Shown: piece by piece, positions 1 through 11,009 of the stretch
Numbering within the stretch: the stretch's first letter is position 1
Layout of the letters: each line of letters begins with the position of its first letter
DNA from: Spongospora subterranea f. sp. subterranea
Taxonomy: Eukaryota > Endomyxa: Phytomyxea > Phytomyxea > Plasmodiophorida
Reading direction: 5' to 3'
Assembly (NCBI GenBank): GCA_049724395.1
Contig: JAUGWO010000057.1
Coordinates: forward strand, 95,616 to 159,615
DNA length: 64,000 nt
Translations under genes and position numbers: made by a program
The notes under the pieces: model-generated
Told to the model about the DNA's origin: nothing
What the model saw: only the letters and a program-made list of their open reading frames with translations
The model's database searches: none

Positions 1-342
1 TATGGAGTACTTAAGGCTTCATATTCTGGACAAAATGGCTTATTGCTGTTTTGATAATAGGGTGAAGCTCGACAGGAACAGAAATGAATTTATTAGAACG
101 ACTCTGATTCAGCACCTATCTTGGGTTCTGAGTCTCATCAGCAATTCGATTCTTGCTGAGGCAATGAGAGAACAGTGAGAGAACACCGAAATGATCAAAA
201 GGGATGTTCAATACGTGACTAAATACAATAACACGAAACCATCAATTTGAAGGAGCAATTGCGACAAAAGTTTCCAAATATCTGAAATGACCTGGATATT
301 GACTGAGGTATTTTCGAGACGGCGATGAGTTAAAATGACAAT
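1..342. other. Downstream flank of aconitase, no gene recognised
   Basis: AT-rich sequence beyond the aconitase stop codon. No open frame here shows protein-like composition and no RNA gene was seen. It probably holds the aconitase 3' UTR. Confidence 0.4.
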
Positions 343-3300
343 TTATACACTCGAAGTTGATGGTAAGCAGAATAATGAAGATTCTTGATGTGGCAGTGAC
401 GGTGTTGATTGAGGAATTTTCGCAGCTTGACCTCCGGCTTGGATACTGCTTAGATAATTCAGAGCCGATCCTGCCTTGAACCACTGAATCTGATTGTCAT
501 TAAATGTATGCCGAACTACGATGCTGATCTGCGTTCCGTCGGGTTTGACGACGTTCGCCAAGAGCGGTTTGTCGGGTGAAAGGCTATCCAGACCCAAGAT
601 GGAAACCCGGTCGCGGCCACTGATTAGGTCATAATCAGATACATGGTCGAACGTTAAAGGAAGCATTCCCTAGATATCAATTGCCCTTAGAAACAATCAA
701 GCAAGTTTTCAGTACGACAGGGAGATATCAATTTCAACAACAAACGGACTAAAATTGTAAACGGCATACCTGCTTTTTCAAGTTGGTTTCGTGAATTCGC
801 GCGAAAGATTTGGCAATGATGGCACGGCCGCCGAGGTATCGCGGCTCCAGAGCAGCCTGTTCTCGGGCGCTACCTTCACCTAAACAGAGCCGCCATCCAC
901 CTCAGCTATGCATATACAACACTCATACAGAACCAATTGGCAATTGAAACACACAAAAGTACCGGTTTGTCAGAATAAGAAAACTATCATTGTATTCATT
1001 AAAGTAAAGAGAAAAATAAATGAACATCAAATGAAATATTGTTAGATATACTATTGATGCCCATTCATTATACCAGTGCTACATACCGTAGTTATGATCA
1101 CCAATTACAATCCAGTCTATGTTCGCGGCTTTAAGCTTTCGAGCAACTGTGGGAACGGCATCATAAACGTCAGCAACTGCAGCTTCCGAGACGATGTGAT
1201 CCAGGACAGAATTGACTCGACCGTTGTCGTCATTAACAGCACCAATAAGGCAATTATTGCTGAGGTTGTCGAGATGACCCCTGTATCTGAAACAAGACCG
1301 CATAATGTTAAGTCACAAGACTGGTCGAGCTGAGTAGAGTTTCGGAAAAAACCGGAAAAACATAAAATAGATGTTAACCAAGAAACTAATAGCAAAACAC
1401 TACAAAAAACTTATGCACTATCGCAAAGGCTGCGGTCGTAATGACGAAATACACGTATTAGATATTAAATTTGTGAAAAATTCCATGAAAAGTTGAGTTT
1501 GTTTTTTGAACAAAAATACCGACTTGAGCCAAGGACCGGCCATCGATATATGATCGGTTGTGCACTTGCCACGAACTTTGATCAATACGCGAGCATCTAA
1601 GTAAAATTGTGTGTAATTAGCAACAGTTTGAATTCAACTCATTGACGCCCTACTCTCAATGTTTTTCGCGTTCCAAACAGGAAATGGCTCAAGCAACTGA
1701 AGGCGCTTTGAATCCTGGGAAATGACAACATCGACTCGCGTGCCAACTTCAGGAGGCGCTTGGAAACCAGAAAGATCGCTGTCGAATCCGCCGGCGGGCA
1801 AATCTGCGGCGATCGGTGGGGTGAACCGAAATGGCCTTCCGTCAGATCCCTGAACAACTGTTTGGGTGACAAACAGCACGATATTTTGTTCGTATATGGC
1901 ATTAAAACTGACAAAAAACTCCAACATTTGGAACTGTCCAGAAGAGCGATCTTTCAACCGTAGGAACCAGCTAAAAACAAAAAAGGTTAGATGAGTGGAA
2001 ACGGACCGTTAATGAATCAGTAACGGGATTGAAATCGAGCGACCCGGAAAACGACATTGCGGTTACGATTTCGGGAGAGGCGAGGAAGTTATGGGTGGCG
2101 AGATTTCCATCGTTGCGACCAGCGAAGTTACGGTTGAACGATGTCACAATGGAGTTCGGGGTCCCTGACAAACGTGTTTTTAGACAAAACAGAAAACCAC
2201 AAGGCAAAAAAGCGGGCACCCTTTGTGACGTCGATTCGTTTCCATTGACCGACGCATGGACCACAGGCGTTAGCCAATATGGTGCAACCCGCTTTTTCAA
2301 ACACCGACATTTGGCCATTGCGGACCGTTGTCAGCTTGATTTTTTCAGACCCCGGGGTAACGAAGAACGGAACAACTGGTTTCAAGCCCCTATCTAAAGC
2401 CTGTTGTGCAATATTCGCGGCCCTACGATAGGCGGTTACTCAAACAGCTGGGCAATACCAGAAAGAGAGAAAACAAGGTCTGTAAACAAAATCATGCTCG
2501 CCTGATCTGAAACGAGTTCACATGAAGAAGGAGCCTCCTTTCAATTCATGGGTAAACATGAACCATACCTGGATATATCTTCATACGACGAATTAGTGCA
2601 TGAACCAATTAAGGCTGCACTTATCTTTTTCGGCCATTTTTTGTCGTGAACAGCTTGCTTATAGTCGGATAACGAATGGGATACATCCGGTGAATTAGGA
2701 CCTAGAGCAGTTCATGACAGTGCCACGCCAAATAAGCACAATGGGCTACCGTTGATCGTAGGTTGCAAGGAATTCAAGTCGATTTCGATCTGTCACAACA
2801 ATTTCAACCTACAATTACCAGGATTTTGCTATAAAAAAAAATGGAAAATGATGCTCATATTGCTCAGGAAAACGTGGGGTGATCCGGAGATCACAAGTGA
2901 GTAGGCCTCCAAGACTTCGCAGCTCGCGGTGATGGCCTCTATTATGAGAGAGCTGCTTGTCACCAGGCCTGACTGGAAGTCTCAGAAGGTGACTATTCTC
3001 ACTCTCGGCAATCTAGCGCAGAATCTGGGAAGCATGATTGCCAGAGGGCGCAGAATTTCCCATTGTCATTGAAAAAACAATATAAGCGTAGGTTACGGCG
3101 AAACATCAAACACAACAAACAGGCAGCAATCATTGGAGCGGAGAACTTACAATTTTCTCGTATTTTTGACCGGCATCGGCTATCAATAAATCAGCATACT
3201 GACTAACGACTTCGGCCATAGCTTCGCGATTTGTTGCATGCAGATAAGCAATCTGCCGTTCGTTATAGGGGAATATGGAAGTCGTGGCGCCGGTTTCGGC

Positions 3301-4523
3301 GCCCATGTTGCAGATAGTAGCTGAGTGAAAACGTTAGTCATCCAGATATAGACGAATCGAATTAAGCGATACCTTGTCCGGTGGCGGATATGGACTCTAC
3401 ACCATCGCCGAAGTATTCCAGAACGTGGCCGGTGCCGCCTTTCACAGTTAATTGCTCAACAATCTGAAACAAATGTATTCATGATGGATGCAGAAAACAG
3501 GTCAAAAACGAAGAACAACTTTCAGAATCACATCTTTAGCGGAGGTCCATCCGGAGAGTTTTCCCTTTAAATGAACACCAATTACTTTGGGGCATTTCAG
3601 TTCCCAGGACGCCCCAGTCAAAACATCGACGGCGTCTGCTCCCCCCACACCGATCGCACATGCACCCAAACCGCCGGCATTTGGCGTGTGCGAATCAGTG
3701 CCAATCATCAATAATCCTAATGTTTCGGATTACGCTGGAGTCAATACACGACAAAAGAAAAGAAAGTCGTGAACGGATTGAAGTGTAAAGTAACAGAAAC
3801 TATAACCAAACGGTATAGCTGACCAGGAAGAGCATAGTTTTCCAAAACGATTTGGTGAATGATCCCAGACCCGGGTTTCCAAAACCCAATGCCGTATTTC
3901 GCGGATGATGATCGGAGGAATTCGAACACCTCCTTATTCGTGTCCACGGCTGCTTCCAGATCGTCTTTTGCATTGGCCTAACAATTCGAGCAATCGGCGC
4001 ACAATGATTTTTAGACCACAAGGGACTGACAATGGCGTCGATTAGATGATCGCAATGAACTGTAGCTGGAACCTGACTGCGGTCCAGCCCAGTCGACATG
4101 AATTGAAGTATCGCCATCTGCGCCGAGGCGTCCTGCATGGCGACTCGATCTGCCTCAAGTTAAGTCACATACCAAAGACGATCAATAAAGGTTTGGAGGC
4201 AAGTTCAGACACATGACGTTCAACTCATTGATGCGGAACGATAATGGAATAATGGCGCAATATAACCAACCTGGTCGTAGTTGAAGGTAACTTCTGCCAG
4301 GGGTGATATCATGTGCCGTACTAGAATCGGCAAGATGCCCATACAATATTTTCTCCGAAAGGTTCATGGGACGGGAAATGTGCTGTCTCGCCTGCGCCAG
4401 GCGGGCGGACATGGTCCTGTATACTCGCTCGAGGTCAGCATCCGGTTCGTGCAAACTCATGCCGCAAGACAGGTTGCGGCGCCCATAACGGGAGGTCCTC
4501 CGGCATCGTGATAATATCAGCAT
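343..4523 (-). CDS. ACO2: Mitochondrial aconitase (aconitate hydratase), multi-exon
   Basis: Aconitase isomerises citrate to isocitrate through cis-aconitate in the TCA cycle, using a [4Fe-4S] cluster. Exons run from 4523 down to 343 and match the animal and fungal mitochondrial type in order: [10 protein letters not shown] (exon 1), [12 protein letters not shown] (about 4140), [15 protein letters not shown] (about 3890), [13 protein letters not shown] (about 3700), [13 protein letters not shown] (about 3310), [12 protein letters not shown] (about 2610), ILANACGPC (about 2270), [11 protein letters not shown] (about 2110), RLQLLEPFP (about 1690), [10 protein letters not shown] (about 1280) and the C-terminal [11 protein letters not shown] (about 460). 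The cluster cysteines lie in SCTNSS and NACGPC. The first ~20 residues ([16 protein letters not shown]) are basic and hydroxylated, as expected of a mitochondrial presequence, which supports the ATG at 4523. Introns are short GT-AG; the first joins LRP to DRVAMQD across a split Asp codon. About eleven exons, apparently intact. The last ~24 residues after SALNYL are not conserved, so the 3' end is less certain. Confidence 0.93.
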
Positions 4524-4839
4524 TGAAAAGAAATGACAGGCCGCTCTGCTGCCAAGTGCAGCTAAAGGTAATTCTTTACCAGTTGCAGCACCACATCGCT
4601 GACACCAGTCACGGGACCGTCAACTGCAGTACGCAAAGTTATTTTAAGACCACAAAGTGGCAGCGTCGATGACAGGCCGCCTGTCGAAGTGTACATGACA
4701 CATATGTATTGACTGCAACCCCGGTCGCCACATTGTCCAGCATGATCGGGGTAACGGTTGGCAACCGTGCCGTGTTACAATCACTTCGGATTTCTCATCC
4801 TCAGCCCATTATTTGAGATTAACAGTGGGAAAACTTCTC
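4524..4839. other. Intergenic gap between two minus-strand genes
   Basis: About 315 bp between the aconitase start and the stop codon of the next minus-strand gene upstream. It should hold the aconitase promoter and the neighbour's 3' UTR. No clear TATA box or other motif was seen. Confidence 0.4.
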
Positions 4840-6614
4840 TCATAGTGGCGCTATTTCTCGAACGGATGACCACTTCCAATGCAGTCCGACAACGCCGTCT
4901 GACCTGATAATCGATACTCTTCCCGGCCTCAATACCGGTGCACAATCATGTGATACGCCATCTGGCGTGTATGGATACTCACAGCCGGTCGGAGTCTTCG
5001 ATGCCAGGTCATAATCATCATATTCCAACATCAGTTGCCAATCACCACCGTTAACGCCCTCAGTCGTGTCGCAATAAACGCGTAAATTGACTGATTTTGA
5101 ATCGGGATTGGTTCTGACAACAGACTTGATTCCCAAATAATTGTTGACGTAATCGAAACCCGCCATGGAAGAGATAGTCTGACTGTCATTAGAATATATT
5201 GGAACTGAATAAATCGGACTGCCGCCCTTATCATGCCGAAACTCTTTCCTAACGGATGCAACTGAAACTCTATATTTACACAAAGACACCATACGTACTT
5301 CACATGAATTACTCCACCTATACGACACACGACGACGTCACTAATCCATAACTTCAACACAAAACGAAATAACAGCACATTCAATAAATAAAACTTAACG
5401 CATATTTCACCATACTGTCACTAAATGTAATAGATAAATGGTACAAAGGTTTCTAAACAGCATCGTGTGTAAGTCAGCATCACTAACTGGAAAATTTAAC
5501 TCTGGCGTAATACCCATGCGCTTCGCATGGATTTGCATCCGATTCTGTTCAACAGCGGTCAGTGTTTTGGAAAACATTCTGTACGTCCATTTCCGGAATA
5601 CCGTCGTGATTTGTTCGAGAGATGAGCGTGAACCCCGACTGTGGGCTACTCCATGCTACAGTACATCGACTGTTGTTAGCGTTACTGGCAGTTAACGCTA
5701 CACGTGGGGGGACGTTACATTGGACTCGGCCGTAACTCGTGAACTCGGTGTTGAGCCAGCCAGGGCCGGACGCAGAGGAATCGATGTAGAGGCGAGGAGT
5801 GCCACCGTTGAAAACCATGTCGCCATTCCCGAATGTGGCAGTCCCTTTACCCTTCAGATATACCCTGTCGTCATAGGGATCCATCTACAGAAAGCGTCAA
5901 ATGAGTGAGGCAGACGCGCCCGGGGCCAACGTGAACCTCCTTGGCCTTCGTCAGAATGCGATTGGCGGTCCATTCGCCAGTCCAGTCAAGTTCGGGGCTG
6001 ATCGATGGGAATAGCTGCTGAATACCGAATTCGTCCAGTTGTATGAACTCGGTTTCTGACACGGCCGGTTGCGAGTCCGGTTGCGTCTCATCTACGGTCG
6101 ACGTCGTCTCATCCGTCGGCATGGTGTCGTCAACTTGAACCAGATCATCTGTAGCAGTTTCATCCAACGGAAGGTTTTCGTTCGACGTCGCTTCAAGTAC
6201 TATGGAAATTTGATGATCACCGAGAGCTAACCGACGTTGATGGGTAATCGAATAAAAAAAAATCCAAGAATCAGCACAAAATCCAGAACACAGCGATCAA
6301 CGTTGATCGATTTTTTTTCCAACATTCAATATTTTATGCCCAAAACCAAGTTAAAAACCTGTCTGCTGTGAAGTATCAGAGGAGGCGGTGCCATCCAGAG
6401 CGATGATCTCCGTCCTAATGGTGGAGGAATCACCCGACACTTTTACGTCCATGGAGACGGAGGCGTCAGGGGCCGAACTATCCAAAGCGACACGCACGCT
6501 GCGATCAGGGTCGGGCAACGCCAGGTCGGCGGCCATTGTGTTGCACGAGGGCATTGCTAGAACCATGATCGATAATGTGATCATGCTGTGGAGGCCATAA
6601 CCCGGGATGGCCAT
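4840..6614 (-). CDS. Secreted protein with jelly-roll/carbohydrate-binding-like domain, multi-exon
   Basis: Exon 1 starts at the ATG at 6614 and encodes a signal peptide (hydrophobic MITLSIMVLAMPSCN, cleavage near MAA/ADL), so the product is probably secreted. A Ser/Thr/Asp/Glu-rich linker follows (6355-6560 and 5960-6170). The folded part starts with DPYDDRVYLKGKGTATFGNG and TPRLYIDSSA (about 5880-5800), continues with ISRTNHD, then DANPCEAHGYYARVKF (about 5530-5490), and ends with KSVVRTNPDSKSVNLRVYCD, GDWQLMLEYDD and WKWSSVREI before the stop at 4840. This motif order recalls hypothetical secreted proteins of bacteria, archaea and fungi with a concanavalin-like or polysaccharide-lyase-like beta sandwich; that link is from memory. 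At least four introns are needed; one of about 70 nt joins NHD to ESDANPC. The reaction, if any, is unknown. Confidence 0.72.
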
Positions 6615-7029
6615 ATAACCCCAATAATTGAGCGGCCATCTGCTCTCGATTCGTGATTCAACCCCTAGAGTGACTCATCTGGAGGGGTTTGCAATGGACA
6701 ATATCTAAATGATGTCCTCAGAATTTTTTACCATCGCAGTAAGCTCGCCCCTATTCCAAAATAGATTTCTATCTTGGAATCTCATTTCAAAGCACGTATC
6801 TCACAAATTGGTGGAAACAGTCGTCATGTCTGTTTCCGTATATCTAAATCACAAAAAATACTTTGCATTAATGTGTACGTCTAGCAAAGGTGTTCGCGAA
6901 CAGATCTGGGGAGCAGTGTGGAAACAATGGTTATTCATAGACGGTAGTACAACAATGACCGCTGGAGATCATCTGAATTTTCAGATCTCTTCTCGTCGTT
7001 TTGTGCCTTTGCGCAATAATTACGGTCTC
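6615..7029. other. Intergenic region upstream of the secreted-protein gene
   Basis: Lies between the divergent secreted-protein gene (minus) and a CT-rich tract leading into a possible plus-strand gene. An open frame crosses it on the plus strand but has no recognisable domain. No conserved element was seen. Confidence 0.35.
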
Positions 7030-7245
7030 CAACCGTTCATTTTCTTCTTCTCCTTTGTTTCATTATATCTATCATCAATTTCTACATCTCCATTCCTTCT
7101 ATCTTCAATCTCCTCACTCTTTGATCGCTTCCATCTCTTCATCCTCATTTCAGCGTTTTTCAAATTCTTCATCTCTTTGTCTCTTCATAAATCACTACTC
7201 TCATTCTCCCTCACAATGTTCCGTTCAGCACTATCTCTTCGCTAC
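7030..7245 (+). promoter_or_regulatory. Pyrimidine-rich (CT) tract before a putative start
   Basis: About 215 bp dominated by C and T on the plus strand (runs such as ttcttcttctcctttg), ending just before an ATG at 7246. Pyrimidine-rich leaders of this kind often mark the promoter and 5' UTR of protist and oomycete-like genes. No functional proof is possible here. Confidence 0.35.
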
Positions 7246-8370
7246 TATGGTTGTACGACGATCATCTTCCCCCTCTCCACGCGACGAACCAGGTACTTCT
7301 CTCGAAAAGCCGAAAGTTCGTCTTCCTCTGTAGGGGACGAAATATCTGCAATTCTGTGACTTTTTGCTGGAATCGCAAGAACGGCGAGAAGTGCATTGTT
7401 CGAGGAGTCTCAGATGCAGTTACGACGTCGATTTTCATCCATCGACCAAATCCGATCCTCATTCTCTTCCTCCAAAGCCACTTCCTCATTCAGTCAGCCA
7501 ATCTTTCAAGGCCTCAACTACTCTTGTTTTACAGCAGTCGACAGACAGTCAAATCTGGTGCTTCGTCGCTCAATCGTTGATTTGCCACCATTTGGCGAGT
7601 TTGTTACGTTAGAAGAAATTCACCCTACCTGTGTTCAACGCGACGACGAGTGTGGGAAACGGTAGTACTGTCCCGTTGTCTTACGGGTCGTCTTGCGATG
7701 CTCTGCCTGCTTCTGTCTCTGAGAGGCACGGCTCTGGAGCGAGCTTTGCAAACAGGCGAAACTTCGTATACCAGTCGCATTGGTCTGCTTGTTCGGTGTA
7801 TTTTATTATTGCGTTCAACACTGTCGTGTTAAGTCTGAAGTACCCATATCTACAGTAATGCCATCGCTCGTCATCCGACCCATCATTCGTCAAACCGGAT
7901 TGTCTGTGGAATTACGTGCACCAATTGATTGAGTTGTCCCTGCGTCGCAGGAAGTTCTGTCCGACTATGTGGATCGGGTTCGTAAATTTTGTCTTCGGTA
8001 AGTAGTCTACGAGACCTTTGTCGGTGCGATCGTTGTTAATTGCTCTTCCAGTACGACCAGCAGCTATTTTTGAAAGCAGTCGAAGCTGTTGCTCTTCATG
8101 GATCATTGGAGTCCGCGTTTGACATTGTGTATTGCCAAGGCTTCCAGGTTGTCCGAGATCCGATCGGATTTTTATCCCGCAAGGACAGTCAAACTGCACG
8201 CTCTGTGCATTTTCGATCAGCGACTCCTTCTTCGCCACGTATTTCACCTGCACGCTCTTACTCATTCTGAACATGCGGTTTCCCCAAATGTGACTGATGG
8301 TAGAGTGATAACTGATTCGACTTTGAACTTCGGCAATATAAAGAATACAGGCACAGCAGATTTCTGCGAG
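7246..8370 (+). CDS. Putative multi-exon gene, unrecognised
   Basis: A possible first exon begins at ATG 7246 (MVVRRSSSPSPRDEPG) right after the CT-rich tract. Protein-like pieces follow on the same strand: a stretch ending LPPFGEFVTLEEIHPTCV (about 7570-7640), VLSDYVDRVRKFCLR (7950-8000) bounded by a plausible donor at gtaagt, then DQQLFLKAVEAVALHGSLES (8050-8115) after an acceptor ttccag. The pieces are joined by short candidate introns, but I could not build one continuous model and recognise no domain. An alternative frame on the minus strand (7912-8559) is also open. The function is unknown and the gene model is weak. Confidence 0.3.
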
Positions 8371-8760
8371 ACCTAATGAGGGAGTTGAAGATCTTGAAGA
8401 CAGCGCATGAGAGCATATGATAGACACATCTGAGAAAAATGGGTGATTGTACCCAAATCCATCTTCTGCATTTGCCTCTCGCGCTTCGGCAACTCCTAAA
8501 CCCTTTTCAGCCAGGCAAGTTTCGTCTGACAGTTGACGGCGAGTCAATGTGGCTACCAAGCCGTATCAGTGTCCTTCTAGATATCGAATCTATATTCTCT
8601 CTCGATGCCGACAACGGATATTGACAAAGACCATTAGATCCTTCGGCTTCTTCTACTCGTTCATTGCACGACTCGGTCAATGGGACAGCAACATTTCGTA
8701 CTGCTCCGCGAAGTGTTCTTTAAGGCGCGGTGTCCATCACAAACAAACCACTGTATTGTA
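8371..8760. other. No gene recognised
   Basis: Short open frames on both strands without domains or convincing composition. Sits between the weak 7.2-8.4 kb gene and the inverted-repeat element. Nothing further seen. Confidence 0.3.
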
Positions 8761-8765
8761 CTAAG

Positions 8766-9066
8766 CGTGCTCGGAGCCAATTGATAAACAGAGAACCTGG
8801 AGTAAATCGACCGCGGTGGATGGCAGTGTAAAATCAGCTGTGAAATCCCATGATGCCTGCAATTCGGGCCGGATCGTGACGAACTCTTTTCGCAAAATAC
8901 ACTTCTCGCGAAACGCCGTTTCGGAGCGAAACAACTTTACCTTCAAAATCGCAAGAGGAAAATATATCTGCCATTTTACTGAAGCAATAGCATTTTTCTA
9001 TCCATTATCTTCGACTGCCATCCACCGCGACCGATTTACTCCAGTTTCTCTGTTCATTAGTACACA
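8766..9066. mobile_element. MITE-like element with imperfect terminal inverted repeats
   Basis: About 300 bp bounded by inverted repeats of about 38 bp. The left arm (8789-8828) contains ctggagtaaatcg and cgcggtggatggcagt; the reverse complement of 9013-9053 reads almost the same, with three or four differences. Outside these, cactgtattgtactaa at the left matches cactgttgtgtactaa at the right, interrupted on the left by about 20 extra bases. There is no coding capacity inside. The structure fits a small non-autonomous inverted-repeat transposon. No clear target-site duplication was identified, so the ends are approximate. Confidence 0.5.
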
Positions 9067-9353
9067 ACAGTGCGTTGGTCGAGCCGCTCCAAGCATTACT
9101 GCATTCATGTTCGTCACTTTCTTCATGACGTACAGTACCTCTCGAAAAGCTGCTGCCTTGGAACTGGATCGCTATCCCAAGGCGTCATGAACTGGTCAAC
9201 ATCGCCCGTTATTTTCGATGGCTTGTTCAAGACTTTCTATCTCACTAAAATCCCCACCGATGGCGATCCTTTTTATGATCAACCAGTGACAAATCAAGTC
9301 GGGTTAGAAGTGTGGTCCAAATCGCCTATCGTCCGAAGTCCAACGCGCTCACC
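9067..9353 (+). other. Open stretch, coding status unclear
   Basis: A plus-strand frame here reads in a protein-like way near its end (GLFKTFYLTKIPTDGDPFYD) but no family is recognised and flanking exons were not found. It may be an orphan exon or chance. Confidence 0.2.
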
Positions 9354-9680
9354 TTAGGCAGCCTTACTTCGCCCTCGGACTCCGTTGGGTCGTCGATAGC
9401 GCCAAGATGGCAACAGGTCAGGGCTTTCAGCCGACGCTCTATGCAAAACAGGACAAACTTTCAGAGGTTTTAGGAGAGGCTCTAAAGAACTCTCAATGCC
9501 CTCAAAACTGAGCGATTTTATTTGCCAGGTATCACATGTCGAGTCATTGTGATTATCCAGGACATCATTAATTTCAAAATCTGTTGTAGAGTCTGAGTGT
9601 AGAACAGTTGACGGTATTATGACAAATAAAATAACTGCAGTGATAATGCCAAACCGTCTTCTCCACAGAACTTTCAGCAT
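9354..9680 (-). CDS. Small protein with N-terminal signal anchor, unrecognised
   Basis: ATG at 9680 opens a 108-residue frame. The start is basic (WRRRFG) followed by a hydrophobic stretch IITAVILFVIIPSTVL, the layout of a type II signal anchor or an uncleaved signal peptide. The remainder is polar and acidic with no known domain. It could be the first exon of a longer membrane protein, for instance a Golgi enzyme, whose further exons I could not find on the minus strand. It ends close to the 9.1-9.35 kb open stretch. Confidence 0.4.
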   Translation of the reverse strand: MLKVLWRRRFGIITAVILFVIIPSTVLHSDSTTDFEINDVLDNHNDSTCDTWQIKSLSFEGIESSLEPLLKPLKVCPVLHRASAESPDLLPSWRYRRPNGVRGRSKAA

Positions 9681-9983
9681 ATGTTCAACCTGTGTCTTTT
9701 GTCTTCTCCACTTGTTTGTGCCATTGTTGCCGGGTTTGAGCGTCCATCAATGCAACAAGAATAGCCTGACCTCCAGTCAATTTCTCAGGTGTTTCCAACA
9801 GCAGCAGGAGACGAATCCCACGATGGACACTCGAATGACGACTCCGTACTGAACCAACGGCTGAACACAGCCAATCACATCGTCTTCAGTTCAGGCGCCG
9901 GTAAAGGTTTCCGATTCGACCCGGCTAGGCAAGCAAAAAACCGCTTTTTGCTCCGCTCTATGGTGTCGCGTGTTTATTTCCCT

Positions 9984-10923
9984 TTATGATCCGTTTCTTG
10001 GCCGTTTTGTTCGCCTTTCTGGTTTCGTCTGCACTCGTAACGGATTCCTGGTTGGCAGAACCGCCTCATCAGCCGGTGCTCGGCTGAAATTATTGAGACT
10101 GGTTACAAATTCATCAAGGTTAATCAACGTCGCTTTGACCATGTTGAACAAGGACAAATCGGAACTACATTGCATGAAAAGATCCTTCGCAATCGCAGCG
10201 AGCTCAGAGATCCTTTGATATTCGACAGTTTGGGTGTGATCTTCTATTTGCGCATCCTGGACATCTCTGGTCGTCGTCCAGGTGACCTCAGTCTCGTTGA
10301 GGACGCCGCCCGCATTGACGTCCGGGAGATCTTCACCATCATCGGCGGGAATAAACCTGTTTTCAGGTGATAGCTCGATCTGCTCTTCGGTGAAAAGCTG
10401 ATGATTGTGCTCGTTGTCCACTTTATAAACCTCGTACTTTGTTTCACCAATTCGCCTTAGACGAACTGAGAATGTGCAATTACATTTTGACGACGAAGAT
10501 TTTCTTCGAAACTTGACGGGAACTTTGGATTTCTTCCTATAATTCCCATACCTAAAACAGAAAAAAACAACGTATTGTGCTGGATTTCTTGATTGGACAT
10601 CCAGCAAACGCTTGTATGACGTTTTTGGCCACATTGAGATTCTCAAAAACTGTTCCAACGGAAAGATCGCCAGGACGCCATTTTTGGGCACCAGAATCGT
10701 TGTCTTCGCCAAGCCTGGGCTTTTCACCCGATAGGCAAGAATCAGGCTCGGAAATGGCGTTGTTTTGCTCGATGAGATCACGAGAACAATTGAGCGCAGG
10801 TTGATCTTCGGTCTCCGCCGACGAACCTCCCTCGCGACATTGAGCCGATGCAGAATTAATGATTGCCGACGAGGGCCTCGGTTTCGTGGCCGTCTGGAAC
10901 AGCCGCGAGAGTCGGGTCAACAT
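9984..10923 (-). CDS. FAR1/WRKY-GCM1-like DNA-binding domain protein
   Basis: The first exon (ATG 10923, or 10986 in the same frame) encodes a polar acidic N-terminus and then FENLNVAKNVIQA, matching the start of a FAR1-type domain. An intron of about 62 nt (gtttgctgg to ttttag) rejoins it to YGNYRKKSKVPVKFRRK. The domain ends with a Cys pair (CNC), a basic beta-strand region (FSVRLRRIG) and DNEHNHQL, the His-x-His end of the zinc-binding FAR1/WRKY-GCM1 fold. A moderately acidic tail with TFIIS-unrelated helices runs to the stop at 9984. FAR1 domains arose from MULE transposases; here no DDE catalytic region or SWIM finger follows, so this is either a domesticated regulator or a transposase fragment. 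The product is probably nuclear. Confidence 0.65.
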
Positions 10924-11009
10924 CACCCTGTAGATAACAATGACATTTATAATGACAATGTCGTACGAATAGTGCAGTACTCGCATTCACATGGTACATC
11001 CAACGTCTG

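Noticed and set aside
6709-7359. 216-codon plus-strand ORF as a gene
   Set aside because: Mostly a Ser/Leu/Phe translation of a CT-rich tract; better explained as leader DNA before the ATG at 7246.
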